From the IMG/VR virus record IMGVR_UViG_3300032194_000098, positions 1 to 20,160 of that record: a stretch of 20,160 nucleotides of DNA; one strand, given 5' to 3'. The notes under the pieces are model-generated. The model ran no database searches, was not told the origin of the DNA, and saw nothing but the letters and a program-made list of their open reading frames with translations. Of the stretch, positions 14,029 to 20,100 are shown piece after piece. How positions within the stretch are numbered: position 1 is the first letter of the stretch; every line of letters begins with the position of its first letter. The position numbers and the translations under genes are program-made. This DNA comes from a virus.

Positions 14029-14658
14029 TTATGCTACTGGGACGATTTGTGCTGTAAGTGTGATTCTATTGCCAGTAGGGTTAGCATCAAATCCATGTGT
14101 AATGTTTGAGGGGTGAATGATAATATCTCCCTCTTTAATGTTGAATGTTGCTTCGGTCATGTTGTAAGGTGTGAAACCTGTGGAATCAAATTGCATGACT
14201 GGATAGAAATTAGAGGCAACGTTTCGTCTCCACTTAATGGGACAATGTTGGTCTGGGTTAAAGTTGACGAAGTAGGTGAGAGAAAATAAACAATTAGAGT
14301 GCTCATGTGGTGCATAGATTGCTTGCACATCTGCGATCTCTAAGTAACTATCTTGGATAGCGAAGTTAGTGTTAAACAGGTGTGCATTTGTGTTGTGTTG
14401 ATTAACAGCATTGATGAGAGTTTCAGCAATCCAAGGCAATGCAGTTAGGCATTCATTGTTATCACCTACCTGTGTGATGTTGTGGCAGATTGCTTCTCTA
14501 CCGTGCTTCTCTTTTAGATCTTGTTGTGACATCCACTTGAGAATATCTTCCTTGTGTTTGTCATGATCAGGGTTGGTATATTTGGTGACAGGGAGTGGAA
14601 ATAGTCCGTAAGTCTCATGTTGAATTTTATCAGTGAGACTAGGGGAAAGATCAGACAT
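14029..14658 (-). CDS. 2-oxoglutarate/Fe(II)-dependent oxygenase (cyanophage type)
   Basis: A 209-residue protein of the 2OG-Fe(II) oxygenase superfamily (2OG-FeII_Oxy_5-like). These enzymes use Fe(II), O2 and 2-oxoglutarate to hydroxylate a substrate. Visible motifs: IYAPHEHSNCLFSLTYFVNF (residues 114-133) with H118/H120 of the metal site, and DIIIHPSNITHGF then NPTGNRITL (178-201) with distal H188 and R198 that would bind 2-oxoglutarate. The N-terminus (GLFPLPVTKY) is typical of the family. Such genes are common in cyanophages and their substrates are unknown. It is preceded by an extended -10 promoter; its leader has no ribosome site (TTAACAACA then ATG), the same leader as the gene at 19117. 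Confidence 0.8.
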   Translation of the reverse strand: MSDLSPSLTDKIQHETYGLFPLPVTKYTNPDHDKHKEDILKWMSQQDLKEKHGREAICHNITQVGDNNECLTALPWIAETLINAVNQHNTNAHLFNTNFAIQDSYLEIADVQAIYAPHEHSNCLFSLTYFVNFNPDQHCPIKWRRNVASNFYPVMQFDSTGFTPYNMTEATFNIKEGDIIIHPSNITHGFDANPTGNRITLTAQIVPVA

Positions 14659-14685
14659 TGTTGTTAATGAGTGTGCGTATTAGTT

Positions 14686-14691
14686 ATTATA
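14686..14691 (-). promoter_or_regulatory. Extended -10 promoter before the oxygenase gene
   Basis: The minus strand reads TGG-TATAAT, an extended -10, with TTGAGC 18 bases upstream as a partial -35. The predicted start point lies about 20 nt before the ATG at 14658. This is a host sigma70-like, early-type promoter. Confidence 0.5.
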
Positions 14692-14884
14692 CCATAGACA
14701 CAGAAAATCGCTCAAATGGGACTTGATAATAGTGCAATTCTTCTTCGATCTTTGTTGTTAGTTTGTTGAGTTGAAGTTTGTGTGATTTGAGTGATTTAGT
14801 GGGTTTCAATTCTCTATATTGGACAAGGTGATAAATGCTGCCATTAGGTTCGATTCGATCGACTTCAATGCAATAACGATTCAT
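14687..14884 (-). CDS. Small uncharacterised protein (65 aa)
   Basis: A 65-residue basic protein from ATG 14884; a TTG two codons earlier is less likely. It reads MNRYCIEVDRIEPNGSIYHL, then VQYRELKPTKSLKSHKLQLN, then a helix KLTTKIEEELHYYQVPFERF. The order of two or three strands followed by a charged helix suggests a small alpha/beta fold. No ribosome site. Its last codons contain the promoter of the next gene. Function unknown. Confidence 0.7.
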   Translation of the reverse strand: MNRYCIEVDRIEPNGSIYHLVQYRELKPTKSLKSHKLQLNKLTTKIEEELHYYQVPFERFSVSMV

Positions 14885-14886
14885 GA

Positions 14887-15075
14887 TCAATAACGGAAGT
14901 TGAGTTGTGCATCAGGGCGGATGATCTCAGAGGCATTGTTGAGTTGATCTGAGATAAAGAAGCGAGCGTCGTTGCTATTGTAGACCAGGACGCCGATGAT
15001 AACTAAGAGAAGAAATCGCATGTGGATTGTGATGAGATTGGATTTGGATCTTTTCTTAGAGAGTGATGCAAACAT
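14887..15075 (-). CDS. Small membrane-anchored protein (62 aa)
   Basis: A 62-residue protein with a basic N-terminus (SLSKKRSKS), one hydrophobic span FLLLVIIGVLVYN (residues about 21-33), and a polar C-terminal half ending EIIRPDAQLNFRY. By the positive-inside rule the C-terminus would face the periplasm. The ATG at 15075 lies two bases after the previous stop; a second ATG at 15021 (MRFLLLVII...) would give a 44-residue form that starts right at the membrane segment and is equally possible. Function unknown; a spanin- or holin-like role cannot be claimed. Confidence 0.7.
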   Translation of the reverse strand: MFASLSKKRSKSNLITIHMRFLLLVIIGVLVYNSNDARFFISDQLNNASEIIRPDAQLNFRY

Positions 15076-15077
15076 AA

Positions 15078-15428
15078 TCAGGCGAAGATGAAACCGTTAG
15101 AGAAATCTTCAACGTTGAAGACTTTACCAGTGATGGAAGATTCTGCAACAAACTTACGCACAAACCACTGGTGATTCTTCTGGAAAACACCTTCGCCAGC
15201 GATGCAGAATTCTTCGCAAAGTGCATTAAGGCGAGATTTTGTGGTGACAGTCTGCCAACCACCGTCGAAAATCGTCATGGAGGTGTCATCAATCTCAGCG
15301 ATCTTGTTGCCGTGGAGACGCACAACAGAGACGCCAGATTCAGCGTCAAAATGCACAGAAGTGTTGCCAGACTGCCAGTCCTTGTTACCTTGGACAGCGG
15401 CACACATTTGAGATTCGATCTTACGCAT
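15078..15428 (-). CDS. Uncharacterised phage protein with 'FDGGWQTVTTKSRLNA' motif
   Basis: A 116-residue protein. The N-terminus MRKIESQMCAAVQGNKDWQS leads to strands (SVVRLHGNKIAEIDDTSMTI), then IFDGGWQTVTTKSRLNALCE (residues about 53-72) and GEGVFQKNHQWFV. I recognise this pattern (FDGGW-T-TTKSRLNA plus VFQK----W) from widespread short phage and plasmid proteins that have no assigned function. Its CT-rich leader has no ribosome site and contains a tandem 9-bp repeat. It follows the helicase gene with a 111-nt gap. Confidence 0.8.
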   Translation of the reverse strand: MRKIESQMCAAVQGNKDWQSGNTSVHFDAESGVSVVRLHGNKIAEIDDTSMTIFDGGWQTVTTKSRLNALCEEFCIAGEGVFQKNHQWFVRKFVAESSITGKVFNVEDFSNGFIFA

Positions 15429-15446
15429 GAGAGTTGAGAGAGTTGA
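15429..15446 (-). repeat. Tandem 9-bp repeat in the leader of the 116-aa gene
   Basis: The minus strand carries two perfect copies of TCAACTCTC touching the ATG at 15428. A similar CACAACTCTC stands in the leader of the gene at 18028. The rest of the 111-nt gap holds a weak GGGGC/GCCCC stem (15455-15475) and no clear promoter. Confidence 0.5.
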
Positions 15447-15539
15447 GGTTGTGGGGGGCGGTCGTTGTGTGCCCCTCCATGTCCTTAAGATACACGATTT
15501 TGGGGGTCTGTGCGGTGATAGTGGACACCGCGCCGATCG

Positions 15540-16778
15540 TCACACGAGAGCGGTGGCAGGGATACCCTTTACGAAAATCTCATCCGTGATACGTTGGAGA
15601 CGCTTAATAACTGCGGCACCATAGTTACGATGCACGGGGACAGTCACAAATCCTGTGGGTTTGTTATACAAACTCCACTGCTGAGGTTGAATCTCACCGC
15701 TCTGCAATCGTGCTGCGTCATCCTTATCGAGACGGATAACTCTGCCGATCGTTTGCGCCATCTCAACCACGTTAAGATTGCGGAGCATGATGCAATGAGT
15801 GAGACCAGGCACGTTGATACCTTCAGACAGAATGGAATAGTGAAACAACACAAATTTGCGTTGCTTATCCTTACCCCATGCAGTCAGCGTGTCAAAGAAT
15901 ACTTCACGCGACACTTTAGTTTGATTCACATAGGCACCAAACTTGCTGGTGACGTGCAACACATCATAACCACGATCAGACAACTCAGAGAGAATATCTG
16001 TGTGACCGAGAATGTTACCCAGCACACGCGAAGAAGGCACAGCAACCAACACTTTTGCAGCGTCAGTCTCATCGAGTTGATCAATAATATCCTGCACAGT
16101 GTTACTGTGGACCATGTGAGGATTCTTCTTATCTACGACGTGATCTGTCTCGAAAGGGACAATCGTAGGGGGAAGAATGTGACCGCCTTGAATCAACTCA
16201 GGAGCAGGGACATTCTCAAGAACGGGACCGAAGATCTCACGGTTATTCATACCACGGTCATGCTTATTGCTGACGCGAGGTGTTGCTGTGAAGAAATACT
16301 TTTGCACGGCAACCATACTCATAGCAGCAACACTTACAAAGAAATGTTTAGTGCAAGCGTTGTGTGCTTCATCAAAATAGATAGCATCAATGTCGATGCC
16401 ACTATCAACAACACGGCGCAGACTGTGGTAGGTAGTGAAGATAATGCAGGACTCATTCGCTGCTCGCGCAGTATCATTGAAGAGAGCAAGTTTGTCGCTG
16501 TTTGTTGTCTTGAAGTGATGCGTTTCACCACTGTGGCAGTGCGCTACATGTGTCCACGTTGTTGGAATAAACTGCAAGAATTCTTCGCTGAGTTGATTAG
16601 CGAGAAGAATGCGCGGAGCAACAACAACAATGGTGCGGGGACCGTTGTTAAGCAGTTGGCGACAATGCTCGATCATGATGATAGTCTTGCCACCACCAGT
16701 AGGCACGATGATTTGACCGTGATCAGCGGCGCTCATTGCAGCGAGGGCGCGAGTCTGATGCGGGCGAAGTGTGATCAA
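15540..16778 (-). CDS. SF2 DEAH-box DNA helicase
   Basis: A 412-residue superfamily 2 helicase. Motifs: LRPHQ (residues 4-8), Walker A PTGGGKT (26-32), TIVVVAPR motif Ia (49-56), DEAH Walker B (136-139), TAT motif III (164-166), LSEGINVPG motif V (317-325) and QTIGRVIR motif VI with arginine finger (342-349). It uses ATP to translocate on or remodel DNA, in the style of UvsW/RecG-like branch migration or restriction-enzyme helicase subunits. It is shorter than T4 UvsW (about 500 aa) and lacks an extra N-terminal domain, so I do not call it uvsW. The start is a TTG at 16778: no in-frame ATG precedes the LRPHQ motif, there is no ribosome site, and a TATAAT lies 26 nt upstream. The gene looks more GC-rich than its neighbours. 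Confidence 0.92.
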   Translation of the reverse strand: MITLRPHQTRALAAMSAADHGQIIVPTGGGKTIIMIEHCRQLLNNGPRTIVVVAPRILLANQLSEEFLQFIPTTWTHVAHCHSGETHHFKTTNSDKLALFNDTARAANESCIIFTTYHSLRRVVDSGIDIDAIYFDEAHNACTKHFFVSVAAMSMVAVQKYFFTATPRVSNKHDRGMNNREIFGPVLENVPAPELIQGGHILPPTIVPFETDHVVDKKNPHMVHSNTVQDIIDQLDETDAAKVLVAVPSSRVLGNILGHTDILSELSDRGYDVLHVTSKFGAYVNQTKVSREVFFDTLTAWGKDKQRKFVLFHYSILSEGINVPGLTHCIMLRNLNVVEMAQTIGRVIRLDKDDAARLQSGEIQPQQWSLYNKPTGFVTVPVHRNYGAAVIKRLQRITDEIFVKGIPATALV

Positions 16779-16803
16779 GGTTTGAATGTTTGTCGTTGAT
16801 AAG

Positions 16804-16809
16804 ATTATA
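16804..16809 (-). promoter_or_regulatory. -10 element before the helicase gene
   Basis: The minus strand reads TATAAT 26 nt before the TTG start at 16778, giving a leader of about 19 nt without a ribosome site. I see no good -35 hexamer. Lies in the 86-nt gap between helicase and the small membrane protein gene. Confidence 0.4.
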
Positions 16810-16864
16810 ACCCCACAACGCGACGGATCGCGATGCAGGGTGTGCAGGTTAGCGGATTGTCACA

Positions 16865-17026
16865 TTAACGATAGTCGCGACACATTTCATCGTAACTAGC
16901 ACCGATCGGCACTTGTTTGCAGAAACGTGTCATCTTAGCGTCTTGCATGTTTGAGACTGCGTTAATAGCGTTGACACCGATTGTGGTGCCGATGATGATA
17001 ACAATAGAAGCGAGAATCAGGCGCAT
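16865..17026 (-). CDS. Small membrane-anchored protein (53 aa)
   Basis: Found by reading. The ATG at 17026 has GGAGG four bases upstream, a strong ribosome site, and the gene ends with TAA at 16865. The product starts MRLILASIVIIIGTTIGVNA, a hydrophobic segment (residues 3-20) that is a membrane anchor or uncleaved signal, followed by a soluble tail with C36 and C49 (FCKQVPIGASYDEMCRDYR) that could form a disulfide in the periplasm. It overlaps the end of the upstream 126-aa gene by 10 nt. Function unknown. Confidence 0.8.
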   Translation of the reverse strand: MRLILASIVIIIGTTIGVNAINAVSNMQDAKMTRFCKQVPIGASYDEMCRDYR

Positions 17027-17397
17027 AGGACCTCCAGGCACTTACGATGTTGGTCGTTAAAGATTGCTTGAGATACAGGGTCGTTGATATATTCAAGGAT
17101 GAATTCCTTGCACTCATTGACAGTATCAAACCCAGCAATCCGTGGGTAGATGTAAGACAGTGCGCCATCAGCAAGTGTCATCTGGCGACGGCAATTCACA
17201 CGATATTTGCCTTCATCGTTGGAATAATCTTCCGTGATAGTGAAAGCAGCGAGACGCCTTTCACCAACCCAGATGCTATCTTCCTGAATCCAGATGTCTT
17301 CACAATATGCTGAAGAATCAAGGCGCTTGGTGTAATCAATGTCGATAGTTTGCATTTGTTTGATGATAGAATAGTAGTGAGAATCGAATTTAGGCAT
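17017..17397 (-). CDS. Uncharacterised protein (126 aa)
   Basis: A 126-residue protein with several Cys and Tyr residues. An aromatic strand-rich centre, EDIWIQEDSIWVGERRLAAF, is followed by CRRQMTLADGALSYIYPRIA and a C-terminal helix ECKEFILEYINDPVSQ. No family recognised. The start at 17397 overlaps the previous stop (TAATG) and the end overlaps the next gene by 10 nt, so the three genes 17585-16865 form one coupled unit, probably transcribed from the TATAAT at 17610. Confidence 0.75.
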   Translation of the reverse strand: MPKFDSHYYSIIKQMQTIDIDYTKRLDSSAYCEDIWIQEDSIWVGERRLAAFTITEDYSNDEGKYRVNCRRQMTLADGALSYIYPRIAGFDTVNECKEFILEYINDPVSQAIFNDQHRKCLEVLCA

Positions 17398-17585
17398 TAT
17401 GCCATCTGGTCAAAGGTCTCGCAGTAAACATCATAAAAGAAGGAGAATGCAGCACCATCGTGTGCAAAAGGTTGAGACATTTCGCAGACCCAATCATATG
17501 CCATATCTACATCTGCATCGGTTTCAGACAAGAATTGAGGCAGTTGACGGAGAGCGTCGATGAACTTGGAATCAGAGAGAAGCAT
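17397..17585 (-). CDS. Small acidic uncharacterised protein (62 aa)
   Basis: A 62-residue acidic protein, MLLSDSKFIDALRQLPQFLS then ETDADVDMAYDWVCEMSQPF, with an aromatic C-terminus SFFYDVYCETFDQMA. Likely helical and soluble. First gene after the TATAAT element at 17610-17615; the leader ends AACAAAGCGACA with no ribosome site. Function unknown. Confidence 0.7.
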   Translation of the reverse strand: MLLSDSKFIDALRQLPQFLSETDADVDMAYDWVCEMSQPFAHDGAAFSFFYDVYCETFDQMA

Positions 17586-17609
17586 TGTCGCTTTGTTTGG
17601 TATGCAACC

Positions 17610-17615
17610 ATTATA
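17610..17615 (-). promoter_or_regulatory. -10 element before the 62-aa gene
   Basis: TATAAT on the minus strand, 25 nt before the ATG at 17585, directly after the GC-rich hairpin at 17625-17644. The region where a -35 would lie is inside the hairpin and is not a good match. Confidence 0.4.
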
Positions 17616-17624
17616 AGCACGGAT

Positions 17625-17644
17625 CCCGCCCGAATCAGGGCGGG
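17625..17644 (-). terminator. GC-rich hairpin between two genes, terminator-like
   Basis: CCCGCCC and GGGCGGG form a perfect 7-bp stem with a 6-nt loop, 11 nt after the stop of the gene ending at 17655. No U-run follows, so it may be a terminator without a tail, an RNA-stabilising end, or an insulator before the next promoter. Confidence 0.45.
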
Positions 17645-17654
17645 GGTGGACACC

Positions 17655-17831
17655 TTACCAATCGCACACGGCGTCGTCGCCTGCCTTGATTAGTGATAGT
17701 TGACGCTTCAATTCACACCGCAGTTTGATACATTTTTCAGTCAAATACTGCTGATAGTCTAGATCTTTTACGAGTGCTTCAATGCCGTCAACTTGATGCA
17801 ATGCAAGGAAGATCTTTTCTGCTTTCGTCAT
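17655..17831 (-). CDS. Small uncharacterised protein (58 aa)
   Basis: Found by reading. ATG at 17831 overlaps the upstream stop as TGATG; another ATG lies one codon before. The product is MTKAEKIFLALHQVDGIEAL, then VKDLDYQQYLTEKCIKLRCE, then LKRQLSLIKAGDDAVCDW: helical and amphipathic, with three Cys residues. No family recognised. Ends just before a GC-rich hairpin. Confidence 0.7.
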   Translation of the reverse strand: MTKAEKIFLALHQVDGIEALVKDLDYQQYLTEKCIKLRCELKRQLSLIKAGDDAVCDW

Positions 17832-18028
17832 CATTGGAGAGTGAGGTTAGGTATAAAAATAAACTCATAATTTCCATCGACAGGATCAACACCGTCAACA
17901 ATCCACTCAGACATAATAGCATCTGCGTTGGCGTAGTTATCACTATTCACAGCATTTTCCAGAGCAATGAGTAAAGAATCGCCCATGTTATCGATGGAGG
18001 TTTCTTTCTCGTTGATGTCGTAATCCAT
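17831..18028 (-). CDS. Small acidic uncharacterised protein (65 aa)
   Basis: A 65-residue acidic protein: MDYDINEKETSIDNMGDSLL, then IALENAVNSDNYANADAIMS, then a strand-like C-terminus NYEFIFIPNLTLQ. The leader is CT-rich with no ribosome site; a TATAAAT sequence lies about 38 nt upstream (18066-18072) and could be a -10. The stop overlaps the next start (TGATG). Function unknown. Confidence 0.7.
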   Translation of the reverse strand: MDYDINEKETSIDNMGDSLLIALENAVNSDNYANADAIMSEWIVDGVDPVDGNYEFIFIPNLTLQ

Positions 18029-18075
18029 GATGAGATGATGAAAAGAATTGGGGAGAGTTGTGAGGATTTATACTA

Positions 18076-18384
18076 TCAGAGATCGTCGTAATTCTCGTTG
18101 TATGCTACAACTTGTGAATAGAGATCTTCTTGTGCCTGAGAGGGTGAAACTTTAGGCATGAGTTTATCTAACGTCTCCTGATCATAAAGATCAAGAATCT
18201 CTGCTTTTACCTCTTCTTCATTGAGTTTCTCATAATTATCAAGCAAGAGATCATAACACATAACCATGAGATCATCCATGTCCATGTTATCAAGAATCAT
18301 GTCACAATAATTCTCTTTGAGTGTTTGCAACTGATGAGGAGACAAGGTAGATTTAGCGATGGAAAAGAGAGTGGGGAAAGGCAT
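18076..18384 (-). CDS. Uncharacterised helical acidic protein (102 aa)
   Basis: Start at ATG 18384, overlapping the previous stop as TGATG; an upstream TTG frame start is unlikely. The product has an N-terminal MPFPTLFSIAKSTLSPHQLQ and then a strongly acidic helical middle, DNMDMDDLMVMCYDLLLDNY followed by EKLNEEEVKAEILDLYDQET. The pattern of paired short acidic helices recalls small phage proteins that bind host enzymes, but no family is identified. The last residues, AYNENYDDL, are polar. Confidence 0.75.
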   Translation of the reverse strand: MPFPTLFSIAKSTLSPHQLQTLKENYCDMILDNMDMDDLMVMCYDLLLDNYEKLNEEEVKAEILDLYDQETLDKLMPKVSPSQAQEDLYSQVVAYNENYDDL

Positions 18385-18668
18385 CAGCAAGCGGCGCAAA
18401 GTGCAGAGTTAAAGAGTTGATAATCAGTGTGAATATCGGTCACTTCATAATTATAAGCATTGACACGAGAATCAATCTCTTGATTCATATCTTTCTTGTT
18501 GATATAACGCTTGGACTGTGATTTGCCCATGAAAGTAACAACTTTGAGCATGTGCTTGTTGTTGACAGTCCCATCAGCAAATTTGACGGGATAGAAGTCA
18601 ACAACCATGTTTCCGCCTTGTGCAGTGAGTTGCATTGGATTCGCTTGACTGAAGTCAGTATAGGGCAC
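18384..18668 (-). CDS. Uncharacterised protein (94 aa, GTG start)
   Basis: A 94-residue protein starting at GTG 18668, with a weak AGG nine bases upstream; an internal ATG at 18635 (MQLTAQGGN...) is a possible start giving 83 residues. Strands GGNMVVDFYPVKFADGTVNN and MLKVVTFMGKSQSKRYINKK are followed by a mixed C-terminus ending CAAC. It reads like a small beta-rich protein. Coupled to the next gene by TGATG. Function unknown. Confidence 0.65.
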   Translation of the reverse strand: MPYTDFSQANPMQLTAQGGNMVVDFYPVKFADGTVNNKHMLKVVTFMGKSQSKRYINKKDMNQEIDSRVNAYNYEVTDIHTDYQLFNSALCAAC

Positions 18669-18710
18669 GGAGAGGCACCTAGAAGGCGCTGTGAGACGGT
18701 TTGGCGACTG

Positions 18711-18878
18711 TCACCACATATTTGTCCATTTAGTGTGATTTGCCTTTGTGATCCTACCGTCTTCCAACATATTGTCGCAGACTTTCACAAATACCTGAAA
18801 CTTTTCCTCTCGTGTGAGAGTATCAGCGCCATCACATTGTGACATCACTTTGATCATTTGTGCTTTGGAAGTAATCAT
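18711..18878 (-). CDS. Small uncharacterised protein (55 aa)
   Basis: Found by reading. The ATG at 18878 overlaps the upstream stop (TGATG). It reads MITSKAQMIKVMSQCDGADT, then LTREEKFQVFVKVCDNMLED, then GRITKANHTKWTNMW. Helical, with two Cys and a basic, Trp-containing tail. No family recognised. A 42-nt gap follows before the next gene. Confidence 0.7.
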   Translation of the reverse strand: MITSKAQMIKVMSQCDGADTLTREEKFQVFVKVCDNMLEDGRITKANHTKWTNMW

Positions 18879-19117
18879 CAGAAAGAAACAGTGAAGTTGT
18901 GAAAATCGTCGCGAGTTACAGTCTCTTTGCCAGATAACATGCTGAATTGATCAAAAACAATCCAGGCATCAGGATCTTCAGAGATAACAGCGAAACCGAA
19001 ACATCCTGCCATTGGCATCATAAACTTGCCATGCTTTTCTGCTTGCTTAGCAGACTCAAACCCACGGGCAGTAATGGTCCAATCTTTACCAAAGTAGGCG
19101 CAGATAAAGTCAGTCAT
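18878..19117 (-). CDS. Uncharacterised protein (79 aa)
   Basis: A 79-residue protein, MTDFICAYFGKDWTITARGF, then ESAKQAEKHGKFMMPMAGCF, then GFAVISEDPDAWIVFDQFSM. Strand-helix-strand organisation with aromatic residues. No family recognised. The leader TTAATTAACAACA then ATG has no ribosome site and shares 13 bases through the ATG with the leader of the oxygenase gene at 14658. Confidence 0.75.
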   Translation of the reverse strand: MTDFICAYFGKDWTITARGFESAKQAEKHGKFMMPMAGCFGFAVISEDPDAWIVFDQFSMLSGKETVTRDDFHNFTVSF

Positions 19118-19136
19118 TGTTGTTAATTAAGGATGA

Positions 19137-19322
19137 TCAGAAAGGGTTAGACCAGGACTCATATTGACGGAGCGTGATGTAACCTTCCTTGCAAAGTTGA
19201 TCAGTGAAGTTACCCCATGCTTCAGACTTAGCAACACTATCAGTCGCCCACTTCGTGCCCTTGGTTGATACTTTCCAGTTGTAGCGAAACTGTTGGAGTG
19301 CTGCTGCTTTAGTGGTCCGCAT
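19137..19322 (-). CDS. Small uncharacterised basic protein (61 aa)
   Basis: I choose ATG 19322, which has AGGGA about eight bases upstream; a GTG at 19355 would add 11 residues but has no ribosome site. The protein reads MRTTKAAALQQFRYNWKVST, then KGTKWATDSVAKSEAWGNFT, then DQLCKEGYITLRQYESWSNP, so it is rich in Trp, Lys and Thr. The segment WGNFTDQLCKEGYITLRQYE looks like two short helices. Function unknown. Confidence 0.7.
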   Translation of the reverse strand: MRTTKAAALQQFRYNWKVSTKGTKWATDSVAKSEAWGNFTDQLCKEGYITLRQYESWSNPF

Positions 19323-19370
19323 GGCGTGAATCCCTTTGACTTCTATAGAATACACGAAAACGGACCCAGA

Positions 19371-19937
19371 TCAACGGTTATGGGATAGTTTGACGATTGG
19401 CACAAGGGGATAGATCGCCCCGAGACTCACCCGATAACCCTCAGACGGTCCCTCACCACGATGCCAGAGCATAGAATTAAATATCACCATTCTTCCCTCC
19501 TTAAATTCTACTCTCTGGATATCTTCATCTTCATTATTAACAAATACTGTCGCACCAGAGTTACCATGACCCATGTAAATTACACTGAGGTAATCTTCAT
19601 AATCTGAATCACAATGATTCTGCCCCTCTTGTCCAGGGACCTGACCATTTAATAGAATGCGATGACAATGACCAGGCAATTCTAAGTCTTTACAAATATC
19701 ATTGTAGATGCACATATTGAAGTAATCAATAAACCACCACCGCTCGATTGGCACAGTCCATTGATCTTCTTCCATCAACATATTGCCGAAGAATCGACAA
19801 CGTTTGAAGTCTCTATATGGTGAGTTGGTGTAAGTAACTGGGAAGTATTCCAGATCTTTACTAACTCTTTCCACTATCCAATCAGGGAAATAGTTATCAA
19901 CAACTCTAGGAGTTTTTGCCTTGATTTCGTTGTGCAT
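19371..19937 (-). CDS. 2OG-Fe(II) oxygenase, prolyl-4-hydroxylase-like
   Basis: A 188-residue protein with a complete 2OG-Fe(II) signature. The metal triad is H108 and D110 in GQNHCDSDYEDYLSVIYMG (H-x-D) and H159 in MVIFNSMLWHRGEG; R169 in GYRVSLGAIY would bind 2-oxoglutarate. The strand SGATVFVNN between them and the RILLNGQVPGQEG strand before are typical of the P4H-like group. Substrate unknown; cyanophages often carry such enzymes. The start overlaps the upstream 64-aa gene by 32 nt and has AAGG six bases upstream. It differs clearly from the oxygenase at 14029-14658 (H-E-H type), so the two belong to different subfamilies. Confidence 0.85.
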   Translation of the reverse strand: MHNEIKAKTPRVVDNYFPDWIVERVSKDLEYFPVTYTNSPYRDFKRCRFFGNMLMEEDQWTVPIERWWFIDYFNMCIYNDICKDLELPGHCHRILLNGQVPGQEGQNHCDSDYEDYLSVIYMGHGNSGATVFVNNEDEDIQRVEFKEGRMVIFNSMLWHRGEGPSEGYRVSLGAIYPLVPIVKLSHNR

Positions 19938-20100
19938 CTCTCGCCTTATTCAGAATGTCTGTGATCTCTTGACAGGTGTTAATCCTGCTGATGATGTTAT
20001 CTTTCAAGTCATCACCATTGTGGAAGACTTTACCATTTAACTCATCCAATTGTTTCTCTAGTTTCTCAAATGCTTTCCTAGCATCATCTCCCTCACTCAT
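19906..20100 (-). CDS. Small coiled-coil protein (64 aa)
   Basis: A 64-residue charged helical protein, MSEGDDARKAFEKLEKQLDE with heptad-like spacing, then LKDNIISRINTCQEITDILN. The start at 20100 is supported by GGAGG about nine bases upstream. It overlaps both neighbours (ATGAGTGA with the upstream stop; 32 nt with the oxygenase). Function unknown. Confidence 0.75.
   Translation of the reverse strand: MSEGDDARKAFEKLEKQLDELNGKVFHNGDDLKDNIISRINTCQEITDILNKARDAQRNQGKNS

Noticed and set aside
15451-15475. GGGGC/GCCCC stem as an intrinsic terminator between helicase and the 116-aa gene
   Set aside because: Only five pairs, an 11-nt loop and no U-run.
15594-16799. A 401-codon open frame on the plus strand, opposite the helicase
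   Set aside because: It is fully antisense to a helicase with intact motifs, its product is Cys/His/Arg-rich without domain features, and no ribosome site is seen. It is a composition shadow.
16962-17174. A 70-codon minus-strand frame
   Set aside because: It overlaps the 126-aa gene and the 53-aa membrane gene, which has a strong ribosome site; the product looks random.
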